The notes under the pieces: model-generated
Seen by the model: only the letters and a program-made list of their open reading frames with translations
Told to the model about the DNA's origin: nothing
Database searches by the model: none
Made by a program: the position numbers and the translations under genes
Part shown: positions 7,520-12,780 of the stretch, piece after piece
How positions within the stretch are numbered: position 1 is the stretch's first letter
Layout: every line of letters starts with the position of its first letter
Assembly: GCA_934644775.1 (NCBI GenBank)
Contig: CAKUDB010000031.1
Location: 1-12,780, forward strand
Length of the DNA stretch: 12,780 bases
DNA from: an uncultured bacterium
Lineage (GTDB): Bacteria > Vulcanimicrobiota > Xenobia > Xenobiales > Xenobiaceae
Direction of reading: 5' to 3'

Positions 7520-8731
7520 TTAGTAATTCCGGTAACTCCCCAACCTCATCTTAAAATCTTTGTAATCAAAATCGGTCAGGCAACTCAGCTTTCCTTCTAG
7601 ATCGATTTTATAAATATTAGGTAAAGGCATACCATTAAAAGTATTATTTTTACAAGTAGTATAGATAGCCATATCGCCAAAGACAATATAATCACCAACT
7701 TGCAACTGGTCGACCAAACAATATTGACCAATAATATCTCCAGCTAGACAAGTTGGACCCGCCAAACGGTACCAGTGGCCTTCTTCCTCTTGGGAGGCCT
7801 TTGGGTTAAGCAGCGGAGGTAAATAAGGCATCTCAATAACGTCTGGCATATGACAAGCGGCACTAGTATCGAGAATAGCTATTTCTAAATTGCCATTTTT
7901 CACTATATCCAATACTTGGCTAACCAAATAGCCGGCATTTAAAGCTACAGCTTCACCTGGTTCCAAATAAATACACAAGCTCCACTTATCTTGAGCGTAA
8001 TTGATCAATTTTTCTAAACGCTCAATATCGTAGTCTTTTTTAGTAATATGGTGGCCACCACCCATATTGAGCCATTGCATATGGGGAAGAATATCGCCGA
8101 AACGCTCTTCAACAGCTTTTAAAGTAGTCTCTAAAGCGTCTGAATTTTGCTCGCAGAGAGTGTGGAAATGGAGCCCTTCAAGCATAGAGAAGAACTCCGA
8201 AGTCATTTCTTGATCCCAGACACCGCGCGTAACTCCAAGACGGCTACCTGGAGCACAGGGATCGTAAATTACCTGATCAACTTGCGTAGAACATTCGGGA
8301 TTTATGCGCAATCCGATACTTTTCCCCCACTCTCGCGCTACTTTAGCAAACTTCTTTAATTGGCCGATTGAATTAAAAACGATATGATCAGCATATTGCA
8401 AAAGCTCTGTAAATTCGTCGTCGCGGTAGGCAGCACAAAAGACGTGGACTTCCTTACCGGCCATCTCTTCAGCACCCAATCTAGCTTCATAAAGGCCGCT
8501 AGCTTCAGTTCCTGATAAATACGGAGCTAGAAGCGGATAGAAGTCGTAATTGGAAAAAGCCTTCTGAGCCAACAAAACCTTACAGCCGGTGCGTTCAATA
8601 ATTGAAGATAAAACTTTAGCATTAGCGACTAATTTTTGCTCATCAATTAAATAACAGGGAGTTTTGAGCTTTTCCCAGTCGGCTCCACAGTTTTGCTTAA
8701 ATAAGCTTTTTAATATGCTGCTCTTATTCAT
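7520..8731 (-). CDS. nspC: carboxynorspermidine/carboxyspermidine decarboxylase
   Basis: A pyridoxal-phosphate enzyme of fold type III (alanine racemase-like barrel) that decarboxylates carboxyspermidine or carboxynorspermidine to spermidine or norspermidine. Numbered from the ATG at 8731 (403 aa): the PLP lysine in LLAQKAF (Lys57), GSRLGV (162-167), HFH with Cys193 close by (188-193), the PLP-phosphate glycine loop GGGHHI (224-229), EPGEA (257-261), and the catalytic Cys328-Asp332 region GPTCLAGD (325-332) contributed across the dimer. A TTG one codon earlier is possible. The ATG is preferred because it shares one base with the TGA of the upstream gene (TGATG), a coupled arrangement. It is the last gene of the operon. 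Its stop is 6 bases from that of the convergent GNAT gene and no terminator was seen between them. Confidence 0.93.
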   Translation of the reverse strand: MNKSSILKSLFKQNCGADWEKLKTPCYLIDEQKLVANAKVLSSIIERTGCKVLLAQKAFSNYDFYPLLAPYLSGTEASGLYEARLGAEEMAGKEVHVFCAAYRDDEFTELLQYADHIVFNSIGQLKKFAKVAREWGKSIGLRINPECSTQVDQVIYDPCAPGSRLGVTRGVWDQEMTSEFFSMLEGLHFHTLCEQNSDALETTLKAVEERFGDILPHMQWLNMGGGHHITKKDYDIERLEKLINYAQDKWSLCIYLEPGEAVALNAGYLVSQVLDIVKNGNLEIAILDTSAACHMPDVIEMPYLPPLLNPKASQEEEGHWYRLAGPTCLAGDIIGQYCLVDQLQVGDYIVFGDMAIYTTCKNNTFNGMPLPNIYKIDLEGKLSCLTDFDYKDFKMRLGSYRNY

Positions 8732-9990
8732 CAATCTACCAACTTAGGATTGTAACTCTCTTTTTTAGGTAAACCATACTTATCAAGCGCTTCAAGGAAA
8801 GGATCGGGATCGAACTCTTCAACAGTATGGACACCCTTCTTATTCCACTTGCCAGTCAAAAGCATCAAAGCACCACACATAGCCGGAACACCAGTAGTGT
8901 AACTTATAGCTTGACTTTGTACTTCTTGATAGCACTCTTGATGATCGCAAACATTGTAAATATAGTAGGCCTTCTCTTTACCGTCTTTGTGGCCTGTGAA
9001 AATACAACCGATATTGGTTTTTCCATGAGTACGAGGCCCCAAACTGGCCGGATCAGGAAGTAAAGCTTTGAGGAACTTAATAGGTACTATGTCGCGCCCT
9101 TCAAACTTGACCGGCTTAGTAGAAAGCATACCCACATTTTCAAGGCATTGCATGTGCAAAATATAACTCTGACCAAAAGTCATAAAGAAGCGGATTCTTT
9201 TTACTTCAGGGATATTGCGAGCTAAAGACTCAAGCTCTTCGTGGTGCAAAAGATACATATCTTTGGGGCCAACGCTATCAAAGTCGTATTGGCGCTTAAT
9301 ACTCATAGCTGGAATTTCGACCCATTTTCCGTTTTCGATATAACTGCCGGGAGCCGAAACTTCGCGCAAGTTGACTTCAGGATTAAAGTTAGTGGCAAAA
9401 TGATGGCCGTGATCGCCGCCGTTGCAATCGAGAATATCAATAGTATCAATAGTGTCAAATTCGTGTTTCTTGGCATAAGCGCAATAAGCCTGAGTAACGC
9501 CAGGATCGAAACCGCAACCGAGAAGAGCAGTAAGTCCTGCCTTTTCAAACTTTTCACGATAAGCCCACTGCCAGCTATAGTCGAAGAGAGCCGAAAAACC
9601 TTGCTCTTTGCATCTCTTATCGTAAGCTTCCTTCCATTGAGGATCGTCGGTATTTTCAGGCTCGTAGTTAGCTGTATCCATATAGTTTACACCACAGGCC
9701 AAACAAGCATCCATAATGGTTAAATCTTGATAAGGAAGGGCCAGATTCATAACCAGATCGGGCTTATAAGATTGGATGAGCTCAGTTAATTGCTGTATAT
9801 CGCTGGCATCTACTTGCGCAGTAGTGATCTTAGTAGCAGTTTTACCTTTAAGTTCGGCAGCCAGAGCATCGCACTTAGATTTTGTGCGACTCGCAAGGCA
9901 AAGCTCGGTAAAAATATCGTCTACCTGACAACATTTTTTTATGGCCACATTGGCCACCCCGCCGCACCCAATAACTAAAACTCTGCTCAT
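8731..9990 (-). CDS. carboxy(nor)spermidine synthase (saccharopine dehydrogenase family)
   Basis: This NADPH-dependent enzyme condenses aspartate beta-semialdehyde with putrescine or 1,3-diaminopropane, giving carboxyspermidine or carboxynorspermidine. From the ATG at 9990 (419 aa) it begins with the Rossmann dinucleotide loop LVIGCGGVANVA (5-16), followed by NLALPYQDL (82-90), VNYMDTANYE (101-110), GCGFDPGVTQAY (148-159) and TTGVPA (355-360), as in saccharopine reductase-like proteins. An upstream GTG at 10017 was rejected: the ATG has AGGAG seven bases away (9998-10002), while the extra residues are unlike the family start. It lies 48 bases after agmatinase and is coupled to the decarboxylase by TGATG. 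A 6-bp inverted repeat ACCTTT/AAAGGT (10016-10034) sits in the gap to agmatinase. The neighbouring decarboxylase makes a lysine-pathway saccharopine role unlikely. Confidence 0.9.
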   Translation of the reverse strand: MSRVLVIGCGGVANVAIKKCCQVDDIFTELCLASRTKSKCDALAAELKGKTATKITTAQVDASDIQQLTELIQSYKPDLVMNLALPYQDLTIMDACLACGVNYMDTANYEPENTDDPQWKEAYDKRCKEQGFSALFDYSWQWAYREKFEKAGLTALLGCGFDPGVTQAYCAYAKKHEFDTIDTIDILDCNGGDHGHHFATNFNPEVNLREVSAPGSYIENGKWVEIPAMSIKRQYDFDSVGPKDMYLLHHEELESLARNIPEVKRIRFFMTFGQSYILHMQCLENVGMLSTKPVKFEGRDIVPIKFLKALLPDPASLGPRTHGKTNIGCIFTGHKDGKEKAYYIYNVCDHQECYQEVQSQAISYTTGVPAMCGALMLLTGKWNKKGVHTVEEFDPDPFLEALDKYGLPKKESYNPKLVD

Positions 9991-10038
9991 GATTTCACTC
10001 CTTTTTCTCTTCGACACCTTTATAAGGCAAAGGTACCC

Positions 10039-10893
10039 CTACTTATAAATTGCTAAAAGCATTTCTCGAACTATTTTGCACGCCACAGCAGTCGAGGCTC
10101 CACTCATATCAAGCATGGGCGCAAGTTCAGTAATATCAACTCCTACTATATTTGTCTTGGCAACAGCCAAGATAGCATTCAACAAATCTGTAAAATTCAC
10201 TCCTCCGGCCTCAGGAGTTCCAGTACCGCAAAATACGGCAGGATCTAGACAATCTAGATCGACAGTAAAATAGACAGGTATTCTACTTTCAGTTAAGTTT
10301 TCAGTCAATTCAAGTAAATTTTCGAAATTAAATTTGTGCATATCGGTGTGCTCTCGAGAAAAGATAAATTCTGACTTGTCACCGCTGCGAATGCAATATT
10401 GGTGGATTCTATTATCGCCCACAATTTCATGACAGCGCCGCATAACACAAGCGTGGCTCAATTTAGCCCCTAGATAATCATCCCGAAGATCGGCATGAGC
10501 ATCAAAATGGATTATATGTAGATCGGGATGTTGAGCAAAAACAGCTCTTACAGCCCCAAGTGTTACCAGATGTTCACCACCAATAAGAAAGGGCACTTTG
10601 CCATCCTGGATAATTTGCCTAGTTCTATTTTCAATATCGGCTAAAGCTAATTCTGCTGATCCAAAACAAAGCTCTAAGTCACCACTGTCAAAAATCTGGA
10701 CATCAGCTAAATCTTTGTCTTGATAGGGACTGTAAGTTTCCAGGCCAAAACTTTCATGACGAATAGCCGCCGAACCGAATCGGGCTCCGGGACGAAAACT
10801 AGTTGTAGAGTCAAAGGGAGCACCAAAGAGGACGATTTTAGCCTTTTCGTATTCATTATCACAGCCAATAAATGTTTCTATATTTTGTTTCAC
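10039..10893 (-). CDS. speB: agmatinase (ureohydrolase)
   Basis: This manganese ureohydrolase would cut agmatine to putrescine and urea, feeding the next two genes. The 284-aa protein has all six binuclear metal ligands of the arginase family: His108 in GGEHLVTLG, Asp131, His133 and Asp135 in FDAHADLRD, and Asp212 and Asp214 in VDLDCLDP. TPEAGG (226-231) and DITELAP (253-259) are also typical. The start is GTG at 10893 with GCAGGTG about seven bases upstream. It is first in a minus-strand operon. An extended -10 promoter lies at 10928-10936. Guanidinobutyrase or proclavaminate-type activity cannot be ruled out from motifs alone, but the downstream spermidine-making pair favours agmatine. The arginine decarboxylase that would supply agmatine is not in the window. 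Confidence 0.9.
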   Translation of the reverse strand: MKQNIETFIGCDNEYEKAKIVLFGAPFDSTTSFRPGARFGSAAIRHESFGLETYSPYQDKDLADVQIFDSGDLELCFGSAELALADIENRTRQIIQDGKVPFLIGGEHLVTLGAVRAVFAQHPDLHIIHFDAHADLRDDYLGAKLSHACVMRRCHEIVGDNRIHQYCIRSGDKSEFIFSREHTDMHKFNFENLLELTENLTESRIPVYFTVDLDCLDPAVFCGTGTPEAGGVNFTDLLNAILAVAKTNIVGVDITELAPMLDMSGASTAVACKIVREMLLAIYK

Positions 10894-10922
10894 TTTTACA
10901 CCTGCTTAAAACACAAATCGAC

Positions 10923-10936
10923 GCTATACTATAGCA
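10923..10936 (-). promoter_or_regulatory. extended -10 promoter of the polyamine operon within a palindrome
   Basis: On the minus strand TGC-TATAGT (10936-10928) is an extended -10 element. Transcription would begin near 10921, leaving a leader of about 28 bases before speB. The -35 region is weak. The element lies in the 13-bp palindrome GCTATACTATAGC (10923-10935), which also presents TATACT (10925-10930) to the plus strand, toward the leader ORF. It could be a divergent promoter or an operator. Confidence 0.45.
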
Positions 10937-11041
10937 TACAAAACTTCTAAACAAAAAGAGCAATATTTCCGTCATTTTAACTAATGGTAACTTCAGGCAG
11001 GAATGGGACATCTTTCTACAAAATTCACCGACGCACATTCT

Positions 11042-11048
11042 AGGAGGT
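11042..11048 (+). promoter_or_regulatory. strong Shine-Dalgarno site of the ACAGG leader ORF
   Basis: AGGAGGT lies six bases before the ATG at 11054. It is the best ribosome binding site in the window, and it serves a very short ORF rather than a recognisable gene, which argues that translation of the repeat tract matters. Confidence 0.75.
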
Positions 11049-11053
11049 GTTTC

Positions 11054-11137
11054 ATGGTTCACCATACAGGACAGGACAGGACAGGACAGGACAGGACAGG
11101 ACAGGACAGGACAGGACAGGAGTTCCTCAACTCTTAG
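11054..11137 (+). CDS. leader ORF translated through the ACAGG repeat
   Basis: From ATG at 11054 the frame reads MVHH, then three TGQDR repeats, TGQ, and EFLNS before TAG at 11135-11137, 27 residues in all. I recognise no family. Because the repeat unit is five bases, each gain or loss shifts the frame. With one more copy the ORF would run to TAA at 11211-11213, whose last A is the first base of the methyltransferase ATG. With one fewer it would end at TAA 11218-11220, overlapping the start of that gene by 8 bases. In the present state it ends 75 bases short. The leader may act only as a translational switch, or its long forms may be small proteins. Reality of translation is inferred from the strong ribosome binding site. 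Confidence 0.55.
   Translation: MVHHTGQDRTGQDRTGQDRTGQEFLNS
11066..11120 (+). repeat. pentanucleotide tandem repeat, ACAGG x 11
   Basis: Eleven perfect copies of ACAGG, 55 bases with no interruption. Perfect short tandem tracts of this kind are prone to slipped-strand mispairing. Its place just inside a translated leader, ahead of a glycan-type methyltransferase, is typical of contingency loci. The copy number in an assembly may be an average or a collapsed value. Confidence 0.97.
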
Positions 11138-11198
11138 ATATTCCTCCTATTTTGGGGAAAACACTAAGTCAAATTCTTACAAAGAGGCTTCCAAGTTT

Positions 11199-11215
11199 GG
11201 AGGTGCTTTGTAATG
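11199..11215 (+). promoter_or_regulatory. methyltransferase initiation region with TAATG stop-start overlap
   Basis: GGAGGT (11199-11204) stands eight bases before ATG 11213-11215. TAA at 11211-11213 shares its final A with that ATG. The TAA belongs to the frame the leader ORF enters when the ACAGG count is 12 or differs from it by a multiple of three. The spacing would allow a terminating ribosome to restart on the methyltransferase. Confidence 0.7.
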
Positions 11216-12145
11216 GATAACAAGGAACTGGTGGCTAACCCTAAGCACTCTGATCCCGATTACATAGCTCCACAAGCTATCAATATTATTTACGATACTC
11301 ATTTCTTTCGAGAAGCACTATTTTGCTTATACAAAAAATATGACGGAAGTTCATTTTTTCCCAAGCTTTATGCCTCTTTTTTGAAGAGGATGTTGAAAAT
11401 AGTTACTAAGCCTATTCATAAAGAGCTTATCCAGAATGAGCTTTATGATCGCAACAAAAATAAAAGCGTCAAAGACGACATTTATAGCTTCAGTATAGAT
11501 GGAGTACCTTTCAATTTTTACTTGCCTTACGCTCGTTTTGATTTTATACAACAAGAGATATTAAAGCGCAGGAATTTTTACGAGTTTAAACTTTTAGGCA
11601 ACGTACGCGAAAAGTATTTAAAGCCCAATTTTACTTATTTAGACTGTGGTGCCAATATAGGTAATCATAGCTTATTTTTTGCTTGTATAGCTAAAGCCAA
11701 AAAGATTTTTGCTTTCGAAGGCAATCCACCTACCTATGATGTTTTAGCCAAAAATATCGAGTTAAATAATCTCCAGAATATAATCAAAGCTTACAATTGC
11801 GTATTAGGCGAAAAAGAAGGCTTTGCTCAAATCAGCCACTGCGATCTCCTAAATATAGGCGGAACAGATTTTGCCGAATCGGAAAATACGAATGGCATTG
11901 TCATGAAAGCTTTAGACAGCTTCTCCTTTGACAGCAAAATCGATTTTATTAAAATGGATGTCGAAGGCTTTGAATACCAAGTTCTAAGGGGCGGCAAAAA
12001 CTTGCTTCTTAGAGATAAACCTATACTTTGGGTCGAAAGCTTCAGCGATAATTATACCAAAGTGAGCCAATTATTGTCAGAGTTTGGCTATCGACAAAAT
12101 GAAGATTTAGGTGGCGGTAATTATATCTTTGTGACTAATAAATAA
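11213..12145 (+). CDS. FkbM-family SAM-dependent methyltransferase
   Basis: FkbM-family enzymes O-methylate sugars, glycans or small molecules using S-adenosylmethionine. In this 310-aa protein the SAM-binding motif I is YLDCGANIGNHSLFF (142-156), the acidic end of the second strand is FEGNPPTYDVLAKNIELN (168-185) and the family hallmark is IDFIKMDVEGFEYQVLRG (243-260). Residues 1-130 are an additional N-terminal region with no signal peptide or clear membrane span, unlike the minimal family core, and of unknown role. The substrate is unknown. Methylation of a cell-surface glycan is a reasonable inference, since such genes are often phase-variable and GDP-mannose genes lie in the same window, though not adjacent. 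It follows the ACAGG leader ORF, which may control its translation. No T-run terminator follows at once, but hairpin units start 14 bases after the stop. Confidence 0.88.
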   Translation: MDNKELVANPKHSDPDYIAPQAINIIYDTHFFREALFCLYKKYDGSSFFPKLYASFLKRMLKIVTKPIHKELIQNELYDRNKNKSVKDDIYSFSIDGVPFNFYLPYARFDFIQQEILKRRNFYEFKLLGNVREKYLKPNFTYLDCGANIGNHSLFFACIAKAKKIFAFEGNPPTYDVLAKNIELNNLQNIIKAYNCVLGEKEGFAQISHCDLLNIGGTDFAESENTNGIVMKALDSFSFDSKIDFIKMDVEGFEYQVLRGGKNLLLRDKPILWVESFSDNYTKVSQLLSEFGYRQNEDLGGGNYIFVTNK

Positions 12146-12159
12146 TAGATAGTATTTTA

Positions 12160-12265
12160 GCGCAGCATTATATCCGCTGCGCCAGCATTTTCGGGCCGAC
12201 GCGGCATAGTTTACACTCGCCGCGTCCACTTTTTTGGTTGCGCAGTATCGTTTCACTTACTGCGC
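12160..12265. repeat. tandem array of three ~40-bp hairpin units
   Basis: Three GC-rich hairpins are spaced about 41 bp centre to centre: GCGCAGC/GCTGCGC (12160-12166, 12176-12182), GACGCGGC/GCCGCGTC (12198-12205, 12219-12226) and GCGCAGTA/TACTGCGC (12240-12247, 12258-12265). Arm sequences differ yet stay perfectly paired. Loops of the last two share a GTTTNCACT core. Each stem is followed by a short T-run, longest (T6, 12230-12235) after the middle one. Coming 14 bases after the methyltransferase stop, the array could also end its transcript. Confidence 0.75.
12198..12235 (+). terminator. terminator-like hairpin downstream of the methyltransferase
   Basis: The perfect 8-bp stem GACGCGGC/GCCGCGTC with a 13-base loop is followed after three bases by TTTTTT (12230-12235). 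It has the form of an intrinsic terminator, although the loop is large, and it is one unit of the hairpin array. Confidence 0.4.
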
Positions 12266-12274
12266 TGACTTTTG

Positions 12275-12307
12275 GGGCTATAGCCCGTTCATTTCATATT
12301 TGGCGGA
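12275..12307. repeat. 12-bp palindrome plus 20-base dispersed motif
   Basis: GGGCTATAGCCC (12275-12286) is a perfect palindrome directly followed by TTCATTTCATATTTGGCGGA (12288-12307). The 20-base motif recurs at 12682-12701 with 18 of 20 matches. A degenerate palindrome (GGGCTGTAGCTC, about 481-492) followed by an AT-rich stretch is found after copy D on the left side, so the module hairpin-palindrome-motif seems repeated. Confidence 0.6.
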
Positions 12308-12385
12308 CAGTAAAAGTACAACCAACAAGGCGCATTTTTTTGGGGCCAACAGGCGGAAGCGGTGACTTTGGAGGGCGAAGAACGT

Positions 12386-12539
12386 TGACCGCGCTACCGA
12401 GCCCGCGTCGGTCAGTTCGAAGCCTGGAAGAGACATTGCTGGAGATGGCCAACATGGACATAAGCCCGCTGCCAAAACTTATAGCGGAAGTTTGGCCATA
12501 TCGGTAGCGCAGGTCTTAGTCGAACGGACGTGAGACTAA
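12386..12539. repeat. nested inverted-repeat block, possible structured RNA
   Basis: Several stems fit together or compete. GCGCTACCGA (12391-12400) pairs perfectly with TCGGTAGCGC (12501-12510). ATGGCCAA (12445-12452) pairs with TTGGCCAT (12492-12499) just inside it. ATAAG (12460-12464) pairs with CTTAT (12478-12482). TGACCGCGC (12386-12394) can instead pair with 12405-12414 through one bulge, competing with the long stem. TTAGTC (12516-12521) pairs with GACTAA (12534-12539). I know no RNA family that matches it. Confidence 0.45.
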
Positions 12540-12698
12540 TCAAACCGGAGCGTCGATATGGCTAAAACTGGAGCTAACACGAAATAGCTAACGGCGGGCC
12601 TACACTATCAGCGTCTCTACATAGCAAAAAATGCGCTACCTAACACACAAACTTAAGCACAAGTAGCCCTGGCCTAGCACGCTCATTTCATATTTGGT

Positions 12699-12780
12699 GG
12701 ATATTTCATAGCGGAAGGCGAAACCGAACCTGTTTGGGGCTGCGCAGCATTGTTGCACGTGCTGCGCCTTGCTTTTTGGG
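12699..12780. repeat. 82-bp exact terminal direct repeat, right copy
   Basis: Identical to bases 1-82 in the same orientation, including the hairpin unit (here 12742-12767). It begins inside the second copy of the 20-base motif (12682-12701). Confidence 0.9.

Larger units (their letters stand above)
12146..12780. other. gene-free structured repeat region, right end
   Basis: No convincing gene lies here; open frames such as 12238-12507 cross hairpins and lack a ribosome binding site. The region holds three tandem hairpin units (12160-12265), a 12-bp palindrome (12275-12286), two copies of a 20-base motif (12288-12307 and 12682-12701), a nested inverted-repeat block (12386-12539) and the terminal repeat. 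Composition is richer in GC than the inner intergenic gaps. Confidence 0.7.

Noticed and set aside
9241..9723. 160-aa plus-strand open frame
   Set aside because: It is antisense to the carboxyspermidine synthase gene, which has clear family motifs and a good start; the plus frame has no start signal.
9991..10017. GTG at 10017 as the start of the carboxyspermidine synthase
   Set aside because: The ATG at 9990 has AGGAG seven bases away and begins directly with the Rossmann strand; the extension would place that ribosome binding site inside the gene.
11066..11120. ACAGG tract or end hairpins as a CRISPR array
   Set aside because: The tract has no spacers, and the hairpin units are about 40 bp apart without unique spacers between conserved repeats; no cas gene is present.
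11054..12145. Leader ORF and methyltransferase as one frameshifted gene
   Set aside because: Although the two ATGs share a frame, stops at 11135 and 11165 separate them, and the methyltransferase has its own ribosome binding site and start. No copy number joins the frames without meeting a stop before or just after 11213.
12238..12507. 89-aa open frame in the right end region
   Set aside because: It crosses a hairpin unit, the palindrome and the nested stem block, has no ribosome binding site, and its composition is unlike the real proteins here.

Overview
The window looks like bacterial chromosome from an anaerobe. All genes are intergenic-spaced bacterial CDSs with good Shine-Dalgarno sites, often with GTG starts, and one encodes an iron-sulfur cysteine desulfidase family protein. 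TyrRS is the KMSKS-type bacterial form with a C-terminal S4 domain. I cannot place the organism firmly; a gut-type Gram-negative-like anaerobe (for example Negativicutes) is only a guess from protein flavour. No tRNA, rRNA, transposase or CRISPR array is visible.

Layout. 1-613: gene-free, structured, repeat-rich DNA. 614-2230 (minus): a small 70-aa protein, then tyrS and its terminator. 2528-5201 (plus): mannose-1-phosphate guanylyltransferase, then phosphomannomutase, giving GDP-mannose from mannose-6-phosphate. 5415-5453: a terminator usable from both sides. 5539-6825 (minus): a UPF0597/CyuA-type L-cysteine desulfidase. 7037-7513 (plus): a GNAT acetyltransferase with a clear sigma70-like promoter. 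7520-10893 (minus): a three-gene polyamine operon, agmatinase, carboxy(nor)spermidine synthase and carboxy(nor)spermidine decarboxylase. Together these would turn agmatine into putrescine and then spermidine without S-adenosylmethionine. 11054-12145 (plus): a short leader ORF carrying eleven perfect copies of ACAGG, then an FkbM-family methyltransferase. 12146-12780: more structured repeat DNA.

The most notable element is the ACAGG tract at 11066-11120. It lies inside a well-initiated leader ORF upstream of the FkbM gene. Copy number decides the reading frame after the tract. With the 11 copies seen here the leader stops early, 75 bases before the methyltransferase start. With 12 (or 9) copies it would run to a TAA that overlaps the methyltransferase ATG (TAATG). 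With 10 (or 13) it would end 8 bases into the gene. This looks like a slipped-strand ON/OFF or graded switch acting by translational coupling on a glycan-modifying methyltransferase.

Both ends hold related non-coding repeats. These include about 40-bp units built round GC-rich hairpins whose arms vary in compensating ways and are followed by T-runs, a 120-bp inverted-repeat element, and a nested structured block at 12386-12539. The first and last 82 bases are identical, so the sequence either closes into a circle of about 12,698 bp or starts and stops in copies of the same dispersed repeat. The housekeeping gene content favours the latter.
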